A stretch of 64,000 nucleotides of DNA from Saccharopolyspora aridisoli (GTDB lineage: Bacteria > Actinomycetota > Actinomycetes > Mycobacteriales > Pseudonocardiaceae). A program made the position numbers and the translations under genes. This document shows, in pieces, positions 38,098 to 47,646 of this stretch; within the stretch, counting starts at the first letter, position 1; the number at the start of each line of letters is the position of its first letter. The DNA is taken from positions 124,001-188,000 of the forward strand of contig NZ_SMKV01000004.1 of the NCBI RefSeq assembly GCF_004348445.1. Direction: 5' to 3'. The notes below the pieces were generated by a model. That model saw only the letters and a program-made list of their open reading frames with translations. It had not been told where the DNA came from and made no database searches.

Positions 38098-38877
38098 ATG
38101 CCTGAAGCGCCCACGGTTCTGCTGACCTCGGGAATGGCCGGTGCCGCCTACGACTGGGAACCGGTCCTCACTGCGTTGTCGGCGCTGCATCGCGTGCATC
38201 GGCTGGAACGCCCCGGCCTCGACGGGTGCACTCCTCGACCGGGGTTGCCCAGCCTGCATGACGAGGCCGACCGACTCAGCGCCGCCGCGGACCGACACGG
38301 CGGTGCGGTGGTGGTCGCACATTCGGTGGCGGCGCTGCACGCCGAGGCGATGGGTCGACGGCATCCAGGCTCGCTGCGCGCGCTCGTGCTGCTGGACCCG
38401 AGTTGCGGCAGCGCTTCGCCGCACCCGGAGTGGTCGCTGCTAGCCGCAGAAGCGCTGGGTCGCCGTGCGGCCACCTGCATCGCACCGTTCGGACCAGCCA
38501 TCTGGACGGTCGGTGCGCGCACACAAACGTCTCGACCGCTGCCACCGGCGGTGCGAGCGGCCGGACGTGCCCGATTCCGCTCACCGGCCGCGATCACCGC
38601 AGCATGGCAGGAATACCTCGCCTTCGAGCCGATGCTGCGAGACCTGGCCGTACTCCGGCAACGCACGACGTTTCCTCCCGTACCCGTGTGGATTCTCACC
38701 GCCGTCGGGGGGATGCGCGCGAACACGGCCGTGCGGTGGACGAGGTGCCACACCCGTCTGGCACGGCTCTTGGGAGGTCGCCACCGCCTGTTGCCCAACA
38801 GCCGGCACCAGTTGGCATGGGAATGTCCGGACGTGGTCGTGGAAACCATCGAGGCCGCGACGGGAAGTTGGAGATGA
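38098..38877 (+). CDS. Alpha/beta-hydrolase fold protein
   Basis: A 259-residue protein. TVLLTSGMAGAAYDWEPV is the oxyanion region, VVVAHSVAAL the nucleophile elbow (Ser in the G/A-x-S-x-A variant HSVAA) and LLDPSCG the following strand. A C-terminal His in NSRHQLAWE would complete the triad. The substrate cannot be predicted. It starts at ATG 38098, two bases after the DUF998 stop, and ends by overlapping the lipoprotein start (ATGA). Confidence 0.85.
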   Translation: MPEAPTVLLTSGMAGAAYDWEPVLTALSALHRVHRLERPGLDGCTPRPGLPSLHDEADRLSAAADRHGGAVVVAHSVAALHAEAMGRRHPGSLRALVLLDPSCGSASPHPEWSLLAAEALGRRAATCIAPFGPAIWTVGARTQTSRPLPPAVRAAGRARFRSPAAITAAWQEYLAFEPMLRDLAVLRQRTTFPPVPVWILTAVGGMRANTAVRWTRCHTRLARLLGGRHRLLPNSRHQLAWECPDVVVETIEAATGSWR

Positions 38878-39242
38878 GGACCGGACTGGCGCTGGCGCTG
38901 GCAGTGGTCGCCCTGGTGGTCACCGGCTGCGCAGACCCGGCCAAGGCGATCTCGGCCGCCGGGTACCGCAACGCCGTGTCCCTGGGCGCTCGGGCGGAGC
39001 TGGCGCAGCGCGGCGTTCTGCTACGAGATCGCCCGGCTTGCCGCAGCACCGGTGCCGAGAACTCCCGCCTCGGCTCCGGCTTCACCGTCGAGTGCACGGC
39101 TTCGACACCGGACAACGCTGCGGTGACCGTGCATGGCGTGGTCACCGCAGCGGGCACCCCGGCCCAACGCGAGGACTACGTCATCCGGCTCGACGACAGG
39201 ATGTTCCTGCACGTCGACTGCCTGGGCGCTGGCTGCCGGTGA
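38874..39242 (+). CDS. Small lipoprotein, unknown function
   Basis: A 122-residue protein with a lipoprotein signal: MRTGLALALAVVALVVTGC, lipobox VTGC, so acylated at Cys19. The mature part is about 100 residues with two Cys pairs (PACRSTG, FTVECTA and CLGAGC near the end). It resembles small DUF4333-like secreted actinobacterial proteins only in outline. Its start overlaps the hydrolase stop (ATGA), so the membrane protein, hydrolase and lipoprotein probably act together at the envelope. Confidence 0.75.
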   Translation: MRTGLALALAVVALVVTGCADPAKAISAAGYRNAVSLGARAELAQRGVLLRDRPACRSTGAENSRLGSGFTVECTASTPDNAAVTVHGVVTAAGTPAQREDYVIRLDDRMFLHVDCLGAGCR

Positions 39243-39533
39243 CGTCCGCCCGCTCGTTGCGGTCGATCACTTCCGCCGGACAGCGGCGTGCGCGATTCCG
39301 CGGCGTAGGCGTGCTCGGCGTCTGCCAGCACGGTCTGCCTCGGAACCACCGACGTGATGGTCTGCCGCGTAGGACAGGAGAATCCCGTTCAAATCCGAGC
39401 GCGTGGAGGCCTAGGGGACGGGCCGCAGTCCGCGACGGTCAACTGCGTGTGTCCGAGGTAGCTGCTGCTCACCAGGGTGATCGACTCTCCGACCCACCCC
39501 CGGCGCGGTCCGGGTTCCGTCCGCGGTGTCCCC

Positions 39534-40295
39534 TCAGGCGTTGACCAAGCCACCGTCGACCACCAGGTTCTGGCCCGTGACCGCCCGTGACCACGCAGAG
39601 GCGAAGAACAGAGCCGCGTCGGCGAACTCGCCGGGTGTCACGACACGACGCAACGGCGTGTTCGACGCGATCGCGTCGAACACCGCCTCGGGAGTGGCGG
39701 CGCTCGCGTCGGTAGTGCGCAGCAGCCCGCCCGAGACCATGTTGACCGTGATGCCATCCGGACCGAGATCGGCAGCGAGGGTGCGGGTCAGCGACAGCAG
39801 CGCCGCCTTCGCAGCCGTGTAGTCGTGATAAGGCACGACCGGATTCTGGAACAGATTGGTGCCGACATTGATGATCCGGCCACCACCGAGTTCCCGCATT
39901 CCCGGTAGAGCCGCCTGGGCGGTGTGCAGCGCACCGCGGACGCTGCCCTCGAATTGCCCGGCGAACTCACCCCACGTGATCGCGTCGGCGTGCGACCGAG
40001 CGTCGCCGTTGAACGCGAAGTCGGCAAGAGCGTTGTTGACCACCGTCGTCACCGGAGTCCCGAAACGCTTACGCGCCGTGGCGAACAGGGCATCGACCTG
40101 GGCTCGATCGGTGACGTCGGCCGCGACGGCGATCACCCGGTCGCCGAGCTCGGTGGCCAGCGCTTCCGCCCCCTCACGGCTGCGGCGATAGTCGATCACG
40201 ACACGCGCACCCTGCCTCGCGAACGCACGCACCAACGCGGCGCCCAGTCCGCGTCCACCTCCGGTCACCACGACAAGCTGATCGGCGAAATCCAT
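39534..40295 (-). CDS. Short-chain dehydrogenase/reductase (FabG-like)
   Basis: A 253-residue Rossmann-fold oxidoreductase. The nucleotide loop is VVTGGGRGLGAAL (about 8-20), with AADVTD for the adenine ring and the active-site pair Tyr/Lys in YHDYTAAKAA. Two family positions are unusual: the NNAG motif reads NNALADF, and the catalytic Ser is Thr (NVGTNLFQNP, 13 residues before Tyr). The Arg in GARVVIDYRRSRE suggests NADP(H). The start is ATG 40295; an upstream GTG at 40304 is possible. It stands alone, facing the lipoprotein operon. The substrate is unknown. Confidence 0.88.
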   Translation of the reverse strand: MDFADQLVVVTGGGRGLGAALVRAFARQGARVVIDYRRSREGAEALATELGDRVIAVAADVTDRAQVDALFATARKRFGTPVTTVVNNALADFAFNGDARSHADAITWGEFAGQFEGSVRGALHTAQAALPGMRELGGGRIINVGTNLFQNPVVPYHDYTAAKAALLSLTRTLAADLGPDGITVNMVSGGLLRTTDASAATPEAVFDAIASNTPLRRVVTPGEFADAALFFASAWSRAVTGQNLVVDGGLVNA

Positions 40296-40916
40296 ACCCC
40301 GCACGGTAGTGGTCAGAAGTCAGGCATCGACACGGCGGTACGCGTGGCACGCGAGCACCAGTGAGGGTCTTGCACTCGACTCCAGCCGGCCTGGCGCTGG
40401 AGCAACTCCCTGCGGGTGCCTCGTCCCCGGACAGGTGGGAGAGCAGCATCCGCTCGTTCTCCAGATCGGGCCGGGACCATCCGGTTGATGCAGATCGAGA
40501 CCGGCATCGGGTTGGTGCACCCGACCACTCCCCGGTCCGCCACCGGGTTACCCAGCCGCGGTGACAAGCCGCGCACCGAAAGCACGGCGGGCCCCTCATG
40601 GCCACAGCCGGACTGGCATGCCTGCCGGTGTTCGCGGCTCTACCTCCCTTCCAGAGCCAGAACGTCGCGGGCTGGCCGTGTGCAGCGCGCGTGCGTGCAC
40701 CGGCGACATGCGGCTGTTCCATGAGCGTCTCGTTGATGGAGGTACGGCTGGCACGTGCTGTGCGAGGACGCTCGGAGAGCTCCCCGTGCAGACCGTCACC
40801 GATTCGAACGCTCCGTCACATGTCGCGCCAGACGCCCACGCGCGGCGAACGCCTGAGATCACCCTGAGCGATGGGTCGGCACACGTCGTGCCCAGGCCGA
40901 ACCGCAAGCGTCCCAG
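40296..40916. other. Gene-poor gap, nothing recognised
   Basis: No convincing gene, hairpin or promoter was found. The open frames on both strands have poor coding character. Confidence 0.4.
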
Positions 40917-42905
40917 TCATTCCGCGGCCTGTGCAATGTTGCATTGCGTGCAACTCCGCGCAGTTGAGTAGGCACGGGCTTGAATGCTGAACAGTTCTCG
41001 GTACAGGCCGTTGGCTTGCATCAGTTCTTCGTGGGTGCCGGTCTCGGCGACGCGTCCTGAATCCATGACGACGATGCGGTGAGCGCGCCGGATGTTGGCC
41101 AGCCGGTGGGTGACGAGGACCGTTGTGCGATGCGCGTCGTCAAGGGATCCCTTGGTCGCGCGTTGCAAGCCGGCGAAGACTCGGGATTCGGCCTTCGCGT
41201 CGAGCGCGGCGGTCGGTTCGTCGGCGATCAACACCGCCGCGTGTTCGCGGAAGATCCCTCGCCCCACGCTGAGCCGTTGCCACGACCCGCCGGAGAGCTC
41301 GTGGCCTCCTCGGAACTGCCGCGACAGGATCGTGCCCGGACCTCGGGGGAGCTTGGCGAGGACTTCGTCGGCGCCGGACTCGCGCAACGAAGTCTCCCAT
41401 GTGGCGCCGTAGGGCTCCGGCGCCGCGAGGTTTCCGATGCGGATGTTGGTGTCGGCGGTCATCGGCCACCGCGCAGGGTCCTGGTCGATCAGTGCGACCT
41501 GCTCGTACACGCTGCGGGCATCCGCGGTGGCCAGATCCACCTCGTCCCACAGCACTCTGCCCTCGGTTGGTGGATACAGTCCCGTGATGAGCTTTCCCAG
41601 CGTGGTCTTGCCGGATCCGTTCTCCCCGACCAGCGCCACGACCTCGCCGCGGTGGAAGGTCAGGTCAACCTCGACCAACGCCGGTTCGTCGGCGTCGGGA
41701 TAGGTGAACGACACGTTCTCCAGCCGAATGGTCTCCGGGTTGCGGGGAGCGGGCACACCGGTCGCGGGCCTACGACGCCGCGCCGACTCGGCGAGCAGTT
41801 CGGTGTAGAACCGCAGGTAGAACGAGTGCTCGTAGAGGCGATTGACCGACACCATCGTGGTCGACAGCGAACTCGCCGCAGCCCGCATCGCGATGACGGC
41901 GGCTCCAGCGATGGCCAGTGGCATCGCCCCGGTGTAGAGGAGCACGCCGAGCACGCAGTAGGCCAGACCCGTGCCCGTGCCGGCCAAGGTGCGTCCGATC
42001 AACCGCGTCCAGGTCTGCCGGTGTTCGGCGCGGATCGCCTCCTCGGTAACCTGATCGGCGATGCGGCGGTGTTCGGCCAGCAACGGCTCCTGCAGGTTCA
42101 GCGCCGTGCGTTCCGTTCCCACATCGCGTGCGACCAGCAGGTTCTCCACGACGTGCAGCCGCAATCGGCGGGTCACCAGGCTCAGGAAGTTCACGTACCC
42201 CTGCTTCGCCGCACGCATCGACGCCCACGCCTCGGCCACCGTGGGCACCAGGAGCGCCGGCAACAACCACGGGTCGAGCAGCGCTGCCGTGATCAGCGCC
42301 GCCGCCAGCGACACCAGCGCCGAGGAGATCGAAGCGATGCTGCGCACGCTCGACTCCACGGCCTGAACACCTTGATAACCCCCCTGCCGGGCCAATTCCT
42401 GGAAGTCGGAATCCTCCCAAGCCAACAACTCCACCTCGGCGACCGCCGAGTTGAGCCGATCCTGAGCCGCGCGCCGCACCAACGGCATCAACACCCCTTG
42501 CACCGCCGACACAGCGCTGTCCAACAACCCGCGCAAGGCGAAAGCCGCCACCACAGCCGCTATCGCCGGCAGCGACGCCACCACCCGCTCCGGCGTGGGC
42601 CCTGCCGTCAGCAGTTGCGTCAACACCCCGGCCGTGGCGAACAGGCCGAACGCCGACGCACAGCCCGAAGCCAGCTGAACCACACCCGCCAGCACCGTCC
42701 GACCGGGCGAAGCCCGAAACGACAGCCCGACCACCAGCCTCGCCGCCATCGGCAGCTCGCGGACCGTCTCCCACACACCCGCGCCAGCGACCTTCTGATC
42801 CACCTCCGCCCACCGCGGCGGTTCCAGATCCTCAACACCGATCAGCGCCCCGTCCGCCGACGTGGCTGCGCGTCGGTGCCCGTTCCCGTTCCCGTTCCCC
42901 AGCAT
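40917..42905 (-). CDS. ABC transporter, fused membrane and ATPase domains (exporter type)
   Basis: A 662-residue half-transporter. Residues about 55-370 hold the six-helix exporter-type membrane domain; the ATPase follows with Walker A VGENGSGKTTLGKL, Q-loop VALIDQDPARWP, signature LSGGSWQRLS and Walker B AVLIADEPTAALD, then the switch His in VTHRLANIR. Start ATG 42905 follows GGAG. The N-terminus has a Gly-Asn repeat (GNGNGNGH), and the C-terminus ends with a Cys pair (CTQC). It has no partner gene, so a homodimer is expected. Lone exporters of this group often move lantibiotic-like or lipid substrates, but nothing nearby fixes the substrate. Confidence 0.92.
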   Translation of the reverse strand: MLGNGNGNGHRRAATSADGALIGVEDLEPPRWAEVDQKVAGAGVWETVRELPMAARLVVGLSFRASPGRTVLAGVVQLASGCASAFGLFATAGVLTQLLTAGPTPERVVASLPAIAAVVAAFALRGLLDSAVSAVQGVLMPLVRRAAQDRLNSAVAEVELLAWEDSDFQELARQGGYQGVQAVESSVRSIASISSALVSLAAALITAALLDPWLLPALLVPTVAEAWASMRAAKQGYVNFLSLVTRRLRLHVVENLLVARDVGTERTALNLQEPLLAEHRRIADQVTEEAIRAEHRQTWTRLIGRTLAGTGTGLAYCVLGVLLYTGAMPLAIAGAAVIAMRAAASSLSTTMVSVNRLYEHSFYLRFYTELLAESARRRRPATGVPAPRNPETIRLENVSFTYPDADEPALVEVDLTFHRGEVVALVGENGSGKTTLGKLITGLYPPTEGRVLWDEVDLATADARSVYEQVALIDQDPARWPMTADTNIRIGNLAAPEPYGATWETSLRESGADEVLAKLPRGPGTILSRQFRGGHELSGGSWQRLSVGRGIFREHAAVLIADEPTAALDAKAESRVFAGLQRATKGSLDDAHRTTVLVTHRLANIRRAHRIVVMDSGRVAETGTHEELMQANGLYRELFSIQARAYSTARSCTQCNIAQAAE

Positions 42906-43657
42906 GCAACTCCATTCCCGGACTGCTCATCGGACTCGGAACACTGCCACTCCCTTTGCGGCAGAGCCGATCGACGCACGAGCGGCACTCGCTCCGACCC
43001 CAAGCGGCCGAAAGCTCCCGGTAGGGGCGTGGTGATCGACGGGACGAATTCCCATGCCCGTGCACCTCGTGATCGGCGCCTGCGGCCACAGTGCCGGACG
43101 ACACCGACAATCGACCGTTCCGCCACAGAACCCTGACGAGAACGGGACACTTCCTCGCTGACTGACCACCGGCGCGTCTCCGTGGTGCTGGAAGTGCAGC
43201 GATGCCGGCCTGGTCGGATGCTGCGATCTCCAGTACCAGCTCGGCGAACGTCCTGGCACGAAGCCATCATCGCCGCTTAGGCAGCGTCCGCGAGGGTTTT
43301 CGGCACGGTAGACCGAAAGGTCCTCGATTCGCGCCGCGTGCCGGTTCCGTCGTCCGAGCCCTCATGCGGCGAGCACGGCGGTGAGCTCGAGCTCCTGCTC
43401 AGTGGTGAGGCACGTGGTGCCTGTTTTCGCCGTGGATGGACGTTTCCGCCTGTCATGTCCGATCAGCGGCCAGCCTCGGATACAGCCACGAGACCTGATG
43501 TTCCCCCGCCGCACCGAGCCAACGACACACCCGCATCGCATTTTCCACCAGAATCGCGTAAGGGTGCGGCTGAACGGTTGAGGTGATACCAGGCGGGCGG
43601 CGCCCGGAACTCTCGGTGGATCTGAACCGGTGTCACTGCCGATGTTCCAAGCGGTGG
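42906..43657. other. 0.75-kb gene-poor gap, nothing recognised
   Basis: No intact gene, clear terminator or repeat was found between the ABC exporter and the methyltransferase. The open frames on both strands have mixed codon use. Confidence 0.4.
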
Positions 43658-44488
43658 TCAGCCGCGGAGAACGCCGACGCCGCCGAGCACGTTGCCTCGA
43701 GCTGCTTCTTCGTCACTGACCGGCGCGTCTGGACGCCAGTGGGCTGCGGGCACCACACCCGGGTCGACCAGCGTGTAGCCCGGGAACAGTTCTGCAACCT
43801 CGTCGGCTGTGCGGATGTGCAGGTGGGGGGTCGATGTTCCTGCCAGCAGGGAACGCAGCGCAGCTACCTCGGTGTCGGTGCGCGACATCTGCGCGTTGTT
43901 CGAAACGGCCAGTGCGCTGCCCGGAACGCACGCGTCGCGGTAACGCTTGACCAGCGCTGCCCCGTCGGGGCTGGGCACGAGGTCGAGGATCCCGAACGCC
44001 AGGACCGCGACCGGCTTGGAGAAGTCCAGCAGCCCGGCCACGCCCGGGGATTGCAGCACCTCTTCGGCGTCGCAGACGTCGAGCTCGGTGACCGAGATCT
44101 GCGGATCCTCGCGCAGGAGGTGGCGAGCGTGGTGGCAGGCGATCGCCTCCCAATCGACGTAGGCCACCTTCGCCTGCGGGCAGTGCGCGCGGGCGATCTC
44201 GTGCACGTTGCCGACGGTGGGAACCCCGGATCCCAGGTCGAGGAACTGGTCGATACCGGCCTCGGTCGCCAGGTAGCGCACCGCGCGGCCGAGGAAGGCG
44301 CGGTTGGTGTAGCTGTAGTCCCGTTCGGTCGGTACGAGTTCGAGCGCTTGGTGGGCCGCCGCGCGGTCCACCTCGAAGTTGGCGGACCCGCCGAGGATGT
44401 AGTCGTACATGCGCGCGATGTTCGGCCTGGTGAGGTCCGCGTGCGAAACCTCTGCCGCCAACTCGACTTCCCTGGCCTCGTCGTTCAT
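43658..44488 (-). CDS. SAM-dependent methyltransferase, DUF574 family
   Basis: A 276-residue protein. It opens with the family pattern TRPNIARMYDYILGGSANFEVD (split around residues 20-41). The SAM-binding motif is FLDLGSGVPTVGNVHE (about 88-103), with YVDWEAIACHHAR and the late motif HWRPD. DUF574 proteins are abundant in mycelial actinomycetes and mostly uncharacterised. ATG 44488 begins MNDEAREV. It stands alone between two gene-poor gaps. The methyl acceptor is unknown. Confidence 0.9.
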   Translation of the reverse strand: MNDEAREVELAAEVSHADLTRPNIARMYDYILGGSANFEVDRAAAHQALELVPTERDYSYTNRAFLGRAVRYLATEAGIDQFLDLGSGVPTVGNVHEIARAHCPQAKVAYVDWEAIACHHARHLLREDPQISVTELDVCDAEEVLQSPGVAGLLDFSKPVAVLAFGILDLVPSPDGAALVKRYRDACVPGSALAVSNNAQMSRTDTEVAALRSLLAGTSTPHLHIRTADEVAELFPGYTLVDPGVVPAAHWRPDAPVSDEEAARGNVLGGVGVLRG

Positions 44489-45301
44489 GGCGCCACCGTA
44501 TCCGAACCCAGGGCGGATGATCACCCACTCAGCGTGATGGGCCGCGGCGGCGGCAACCACGCCTGCAAGCACGCGCGAGCACAGATCGATTGCGTGGCCG
44601 GGGCGCTGGGGAGATCGGTTGGGAGGACTACGTCGATCGTTGATCAGCCACGCGGTTCTCGGCGTGCCTGCCCTTCGCGAGGGATCCGGTCTGCTCGCCC
44701 CAGGCTTCGGCCATTCCCGGTACCCGAGCCGACTGCGTCCGGGACTCTTCGAGCCTTCCCGGTTCCGTCTTCCGGTGATGGTGAGCCGTCGGGGCTGCAG
44801 GCCCTCCCTCCGGGACGCCGGAAGCACTCCCCCACATGTTCTTCGAGCGCTGTGACTCCTCGGTATTGGCGGATCCCCTGGGTCGAGCGGCTGCTGGGCC
44901 GGTGGGTGCGGCGCCCGGCTGCCGCGAGCGCGGCGGAGCGGCGCGGCGAGCCCTGTGCTGATGTCGCGGTCGCCTGCGCTCCGCTCGGTGTTGTCCCCGA
45001 TACCTACGGGGTGGGTAGATGCGTTCCACGTCCGCACGCTGCGCAACGCGCACAACATCGATTGGCCAAACTAAGGTCAATGACATGAGGGGTGTTGAAA
45101 ACCTGCGGTCGCCGATGCAAAATAGGTCGCGTAGCTGGTGGTGAGGCGTGAAGCTGCGGAAGGAGGTGAGCCGGCAACTCCCCTCTTGTTCTTCCTGGTT
45201 GCGACGGTGGTGAGGCGGGCGGCTGGGTTCTCGTCATCGCCCGCCAGCCGCTTGACACCGTCCTGCTAACTCGTTCGCCACGCTGGAGAGGAGTGTTCGG
45301 A
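44489..45301. other. 0.8-kb gap upstream of hsp20
   Basis: No convincing gene. I found neither a HAIR-type heat-shock operator (CTTGAGT-N7-ACTCAAG) nor a CIRCE element. A TTGACA at 45253-45258 is the only promoter-like element; a matching -10 at proper spacing is not evident. Confidence 0.4.
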
Positions 45302-45751
45302 ATGACCGCGGCATTCGATCCGCTGTTTCGTGATCTCAACCGGCTGGCCACCGAGGTGCTGGGCTCCAGTCGGGTGCCACAGGCGATGCCGATGGATGCG
45401 TACCGCGCCGGCGACCGCTACTTGGTCGAATTCGACCTTCCCGGTATCGACCCGGAGTCGCTGGAGGTCAGCGCGGAGAACAGCACGTTGACCGTGCGCG
45501 CCGAGCGCGTGGGCCGCTCGGGTGAGCAGGGCGGGAACGAGGTCAGCTATGTGGCCTCCGAACGCCCGCGGGGGACGTTCTCCCGGCAGCTCTCCCTCGG
45601 AGATGGGTTCGACCTGGAGAACATCAGCGCTGACTACACCGATGGGGTGCTCACCGTGACCTTGCCGGTGGCCGAGAAGGCCAAGCCCCGCCAGATCAAG
45701 GTCGGGCACGGAGGTAGCCGCAAGGTCATCGAGAGCTCCTCAGGGAGCTGA
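45302..45751 (+). CDS. Hsp20/alpha-crystallin small heat-shock protein
   Basis: A 149-residue ATP-independent chaperone. The alpha-crystallin domain covers about 33-135: MDAYRAGDRYLVEFDLPGI, VSAENSTLTVRAER, GTFSRQLSLGDGFD and YTDGVLTVTLPV. The C-terminal motif is weak (RQIKV) compared with the usual I-x-I. ATG 45302 has GAGGAG upstream; the GTG at 45293 is too close to that site. A terminator follows, and a MerR-type regulator gene points toward it, a common pairing. Confidence 0.92.
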   Translation: MTAAFDPLFRDLNRLATEVLGSSRVPQAMPMDAYRAGDRYLVEFDLPGIDPESLEVSAENSTLTVRAERVGRSGEQGGNEVSYVASERPRGTFSRQLSLGDGFDLENISADYTDGVLTVTLPVAEKAKPRQIKVGHGGSRKVIESSSGS

Positions 45752-45765
45752 GCCCTCTTCGTCCC

Positions 45766-45800
45766 GTGCGCCCGGGCGTGGTGGCCACGTCCGGGCGCAC
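45766..45800. terminator. 16-bp hairpin between hsp20 and merR
   Basis: Bases 45766-45781 pair with 45785-45800 (one G-T wobble) around a 3-base loop. It lies 14 bases after the hsp20 stop and may serve both convergent genes. Confidence 0.75.
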
Positions 45801-45943
45801 TACACCGCGACAGGGTCCCCATGACCTTCGGAGGTCTCGACGACGCTGTTGGAGTGCGAGGAGTAGTGCACGCCTCGCCGCGTCCATGGCCGGGGCGGAG
45901 TTCCGGCACTGCTGGCCGGCGCCCGGCGGGACGCGACGGCGTT

Positions 45944-46258
45944 CTAGCTCCGGCTGTCCGGACTTCGTCGGTCGGTGTACTCGGCCAGCTGGTCCTCGAG
46001 GGTGATGATCCGGCAGGCTGCCGTCACCGGAGTGCCTTGATCGACCAACTCGCGTGCGCGAGCGGCACGCCGCAGCTGGCGGCGAGAATAGCGGCGGTGC
46101 CCGCCTTTCGAACGCTGCGGCGTGATGAGATCAGCCTCCTCAAGGGACCGCAGGAACGGCTGGGTCACCTCGAGCATCTCCGCCGCGCGCCCCATGGTGT
46201 ACGCGGGGTAGTCCTCGTCGTCGAACTTCTCCTCGGCCCCAGGTCGCTTCTGACTCAC
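45944..46258 (-). CDS. MerR-family regulator (HspR-like)
   Basis: A 104-residue protein. The winged helix is YTMGRAAEMLEVTQPFLRSL (about 21-40) with the wing KGGHRRYSRRQLRRAARARE. There is no long effector domain, as in HspR-type MerR proteins. GTG 46258 (MSQKRPG) follows GAGGGAGC; a GTG just before it is equally possible. It is convergent with hsp20 and may govern its expression. The family match is clear; the hsp20 link is inferred from position. Confidence 0.8.
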   Translation of the reverse strand: MSQKRPGAEEKFDDEDYPAYTMGRAAEMLEVTQPFLRSLEEADLITPQRSKGGHRRYSRRQLRRAARARELVDQGTPVTAACRIITLEDQLAEYTDRRSPDSRS

Positions 46259-46891
46259 CACCGCTCCCTCACCCTCGACATCCCCGGTGCACGGGGCGGC
46301 AAGAGGGATCACCACATCTTCGGTCGGTACCCTATAGGTTCGAAGTCAGCATGTCTACAGTAGCGACCGCAGGTTTGACTCGGTGAACGTTGGCGACACC
46401 CCCACCCACGGGCCGAGTGGATCGCTGGGTGCTTCCTGGATCATCCGGCGACGCCGATGAAGGTCTACCCGTGGGAGTGGTCGAGTTCGGTGCTGACGAC
46501 CCTGTCCGTCTCGGCCGTGCGAACTGGATGGCCGTGCTCTTCGAAGAGCCCACGGCCAACGCTTCCCGCACGGGCGGACCGACTGGACGGCCTGCGGATT
46601 TCCTGGGGTCGCACCGGTGCTGTTCGAACGCTGGTCGAGCCGATGTCGACGACGGCGCGGCACTGCCGACCTGGCTCCACTCCTAGAGGTCACCCACCGA
46701 CCCCACTCCCGCGATCCGAGGCACACCACCAGTCACCCGGCGGAGACCGACTCCCCGAACATCACAACTCGTCCCTCAGCGGCGCAACGGTTCGCTCGCC
46801 AAGCTCGCGAGCACGCCTACCGCCGACGGGAGCCGACGAGGCGGACGGGACCGCGCGTGACCACGTTTCGCGTTGGTACTGCTCGCAGGAA
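46259..46891. other. 0.6-kb gap with possible decayed coding sequence
   Basis: No intact gene. A plus-strand frame around 46440-46620 (GLPVGVVEFGADDPVRLGRA) has some coding character but no start or family match. A 9-base palindrome CTACAGTAG (46355-46363) lies about 100 bases upstream of merR and could be an operator; the evidence is weak. Confidence 0.35.
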
Positions 46892-47161
46892 CTACGCGTG
46901 CTCCCGGTTGGCCACCGTCATCATTGCGATCAGCAACGCCAGCACGCCTAGCACCAAGCCACCGAGGAACAACCCCGCGACGAGGCAGAGACCCGCGCAG
47001 ACGGTGAGCACCATGCTCGTCGCGACTGCGAACTCGACTCGATACCGTCGTACCGCAGGAACTCCCTCGTTGAAATCGTCGAACTTCCGTGCCAGTCCGG
47101 GGTCCTCGTCGTAGAGCCCAGACTCGATCGCGCGTAGCCTCCGACGTTCCTCGCTCCGCAT
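46892..47161 (-). CDS. DUF3040 membrane protein
   Basis: An 89-residue protein. MRSEERRRLRAIESGLYDEDPGLARKF-type openings, here split as RLRAIESGL and EDPGLARKF, define DUF3040; two helices follow (VATSMVLTVCAGLCLVAG and LVLGVLALLIAMMT). ATG 47161 has a strong GGGAGGAG. Members are common and uncharacterised in actinobacteria. The gene is monocistronic as far as can be seen. Confidence 0.9.
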   Translation of the reverse strand: MRSEERRRLRAIESGLYDEDPGLARKFDDFNEGVPAVRRYRVEFAVATSMVLTVCAGLCLVAGLFLGGLVLGVLALLIAMMTVANREHA

Positions 47162-47646
47162 GCGGCTCCTCCCGGCGAATGTTGGTCATCGTCCACCACA
47201 ATTCGACGCTGCGCTCGGAGAACGGCGCGACGTCCGGATGTGTCGTCATCTGCAGCCGTACTCGGCGGACCTCTCAAGCCGAGCAACAAGCCCTGCGGTC
47301 ACGCTCCTGGCGTAGTCGACCGGACCGCTGGCCGCGGAGCACCTCGTCCATCGTGTGCCTCTTCACCTCAGTCAACCAGCTGTCCCTCACCGGGTATCCA
47401 CCAGCGCCTCCAACCCAACCTCCTGGACCCCGCCAGTTCGTAGGGTGATCGGCGGCTACCACGTGAACGTCCGCGAGAAGGCGCTGTGATGGGTGAGCAT
47501 GTCGGCAGGACACACGGGGGCAGCGCTCCGGGCCGGTCGAGGAGTGAGCCGCCCACCGCATGCCTGAGGACCTGGCATGGCACCGGGCGTGGTCCCGGAA
47601 CGGTGAATCCCCGTTTGATCCAGCGTGCTTCGGGTAGCCGGGGAAC
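47162..47646. other. Gap upstream of the P450 gene, nothing recognised
   Basis: No convincing gene, hairpin or operator was found between the DUF3040 gene and the P450 gene. Confidence 0.4.

Noticed and set aside
42880-42903. Tandem GTTCCC repeat
   Set aside because: Only three copies; it encodes the Gly-Asn repeat at the start of the ABC exporter and needs no separate explanation.
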